A DNA stretch of 7,809 bases from an uncultured Collinsella sp. GTDB lineage: Bacteria > Actinomycetota > Coriobacteriia > Coriobacteriales > Coriobacteriaceae. Shown here in pieces: positions 6,259-7,809 of the stretch. How positions within the stretch are numbered: the first letter of the stretch is position 1; every line of letters begins with the position of its first letter. The translations under genes and the position numbers were made by a program. Location: assembly GCA_902491415.1 (NCBI GenBank), contig CABUHP010000071.1, positions 1-7,809 of the forward strand, written 5' to 3'. Below the pieces are notes generated by a model, which was not told the DNA's origin, searched no databases, and saw only the letters and a program-made list of their open reading frames with translations.

Positions 6259-7809
6259 ATGCCGCAGGAAGAATTGAAGCGCGGAGCTCATTTTGCAAAA
6301 GAATCTGCGCCTCAGACACCCTCATCCGAAGCTTCTTCGTCGCGAGATGACACTGACGACATGGGCTCGTCGGACTACTCCACGGTTGGTCGTTCCGCCG
6401 GGCTTATGACCATCCTGACTATCGTGTCTCGCGTCACCGGTTTTATCCGCACGTGGGCAATGGCGGCCGCTATCGGCATGTCGCTACTCTCGTCCTCCTA
6501 TCAGGTCGCCAACAACCTGCCCAATATGCTCTACGAACTCGTGATGGGTGGCATGCTCGTGACGGCGTTTTTGCCCGTGTACATGGGCGTGAGGCGTGAG
6601 CAGGGTCGCGAGGCCTCGAACGAGTACGTGGGCAACCTGCTCGGCATTCTGCTTTTAGTGCTGGGTGGCATTTCGTTGCTGGGGACCGTGTTCGCCCCGG
6701 GCTTTATCTGGACGCAATCGTTCCTTTCGGGTGACGGTGGCAGCATGGATACCGCTGCGTTCATGTTCCGTTTCTTTGCCATCCAGATTCTGTTTTATGG
6801 TTTGGGCTCGGTGTTCTCGGGCGTTCTCAACGCACACCGCGACTACTTCTGGTCGACGTTTGCCCCGGTCCTCAACAATGTGATCGTCATTGCGAGCTTT
6901 ATGGGTTTTGCGCCCGTGTCCGCACAGTTTGGCGAACGTGCCGGCATCATCTTGATTGCGGCCGGTACGACCCTCGGTGTCTTTGTTCAGATGGCATGTC
7001 AGATCCCCGCGCTTGGCAAGCACGGCGTGCATCCCCATATCCATATCGACTTTAAGGACCCCGCGCTGCGCCAGACGATTGCGCTCGGTATCCCGACGCT
7101 GCTCGCCACGGTGTGCATGTTTGTCTCGACTTCTATCACCAACGCTGCCGCGCTGGTGGTCCAGCCCGAGACGGGTCCTTCCGTCATCGCCTATGCGCGC
7201 CTGTGGTACACGCTGCCCTACGCGCTGATTGCCGCCTCGCTTTCGACGGCGCTCTATACCGAGCTCTCTCATGACGCACAGGAGAAGGATTACGACAGCG
7301 TTCGCACGGGCATTTCGCGTGGCGTCGCCCAGATGCTGTTCTTCCTGATTCCGTTCGCACTGTACCTGATTGTCTTCGCACGTCCGCTCAATATGATCTA
7401 CTGTGCTGGCAAGTTCGATGAATCCGGCGTGGCGCTGGTGTCCGAGTACCTTGTCTACCTGGCGCTCTCGCTGCCGCTCTACGGCGTGGTCGTATTGATG
7501 CAGAAGAGCTTCTCTGCCTTGCTCGACATGAAGCCCTATAGCCGCTATTGCCTGTATTCCGCCATCGGCCAGGCCGGCTCGGTTCTGCTGTTTGGCGTTG
7601 TGCTGGGCTTCGGTATGCCGGCAATCGCGCTTTCGTATGTCGTCGACTACGTGATCTTGGTCGGCTGTTCGCTGTGGTGGCTGCGTCGTCGCCTGCGTGG
7701 CCTTCAGGTCAAATCTATCCTACATGGCGGTTTCTTTGGCCTTTTGCTCGGTGGCCTAGGTGCTGCCGCAGGCGCCGGCGTCATGTGGGCGCTTGAACAC
7801 TTTGTCGGG
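6259..7809 (+). CDS. murJ: MurJ/MviN lipid II flippase, C-terminus cut by window edge
   Basis: The reading frame is open for 517 codons to the right edge with no stop. MurJ, of the MOP exporter superfamily, flips the peptidoglycan precursor lipid II across the cytoplasmic membrane. The protein shows about 13 hydrophobic helices of the family's usual 14, the last one missing off the edge. Family hallmarks are SRVTGFIRT (57-65) with arginines 58 and 64, NNLPNMLYELVMGGMLVTAF (85-104) in helix 2, and AYARLWYTLPYALIAAS (311-327), where Arg314 aligns with the essential arginine of E. coli MurJ helix 8 by my reading. A polar Ser/Asp-rich N-terminal tail of about 43 residues precedes the first helix; the classical E. 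coli protein lacks such a tail. The start at 6259 is supported by GAGAGGA 7 bases upstream; an internal ATG at 6361 has no ribosome-binding site. The gene follows ybaK by 3 bp, suggesting an operon. The loop around 254-262 is rich in histidine; its meaning is unknown. Confidence 0.95.
   Translation, partial: MPQEELKRGAHFAKESAPQTPSSEASSSRDDTDDMGSSDYSTVGRSAGLMTILTIVSRVTGFIRTWAMAAAIGMSLLSSSYQVANNLPNMLYELVMGGMLVTAFLPVYMGVRREQGREASNEYVGNLLGILLLVLGGISLLGTVFAPGFIWTQSFLSGDGGSMDTAAFMFRFFAIQILFYGLGSVFSGVLNAHRDYFWSTFAPVLNNVIVIASFMGFAPVSAQFGERAGIILIAAGTTLGVFVQMACQIPALGKHGVHPHIHIDFKDPALRQTIALGIPTLLATVCMFVSTSITNAAALVVQPETGPSVIAYARLWYTLPYALIAASLSTALYTELSHDAQEKDYDSVRTGISRGVAQMLFFLIPFALYLIVFARPLNMIYCAGKFDESGVALVSEYLVYLALSLPLYGVVVLMQKSFSALLDMKPYSRYCLYSAIGQAGSVLLFGVVLGFGMPAIALSYVVDYVILVGCSLWWLRRRLRGLQVKSILHGGFFGLLLGGLGAAAGAGVMWALEHFVG

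Noticed and set aside
6655..7272. Antisense frame of 205 codons opposite murJ
   Set aside because: The translation is dominated by Arg, Gly and His with no motif, and the opposite strand encodes clear MurJ helices.
1..7809. Searched by eye for CRISPR repeats, tRNA cloverleafs, insertion-sequence ends and phage or defence genes
   Set aside because: None seen. The window is densely packed with recognisable housekeeping genes in a uniform codon style.

Overview
This 7.8 kb window looks like chromosomal housekeeping DNA from a moderately GC-rich bacterium. The gene content (LTA-synthase-like phosphoglycerol transferase, MurJ, Mrp, UvrA with an actinobacterial-type zinc-finger variant) and the near-consensus Gram-positive LexA/DinR box upstream of uvrA fit an actinobacterium. 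My best guess is the class Coriobacteriia, for example Collinsella. That placement comes from protein style and base composition, not from a marker gene or a search. I see no insertion sequence, CRISPR array, tRNA, rRNA, phage gene or other sign of mobile DNA.

Layout. The left third (1-2549) is read leftward: a polytopic membrane sulfatase-fold enzyme of the LTA synthase family, then, after a 145-bp gap with its own candidate promoter, the start of an Mrp/ApbC-type P-loop ATPase that runs off the left edge. A 193-bp divergent intergenic region (2550-2742) separates these from the rightward genes. It holds a 38-bp imperfect dyad against the ribosome-binding site of the LTA-synthase-like gene, and a likely SOS box for uvrA. 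Complete uvrA (2743-5622) follows and ends at a strong hairpin. A new candidate promoter then drives a probable two-gene operon: a YbaK/EbsC Cys-tRNA deacylase and, 3 bp later, the lipid II flippase murJ, which runs off the right edge.

How they work together. UvrA is nucleotide-excision repair and is probably damage-inducible. The LTA-synthase-like enzyme and MurJ are both envelope-assembly proteins, but they belong to separate, divergent units and nothing here shows co-regulation. YbaK (translation quality control) and MurJ (peptidoglycan export) share a transcript by position only. Mrp is an iron-sulfur carrier/scaffold-type ATPase.

Novelty. I do not see an undescribed multi-gene system. 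The points most worth checking are regulatory (the dyad and the SOS box), together with the eight-helix membrane half of the LTA-synthase-like protein.
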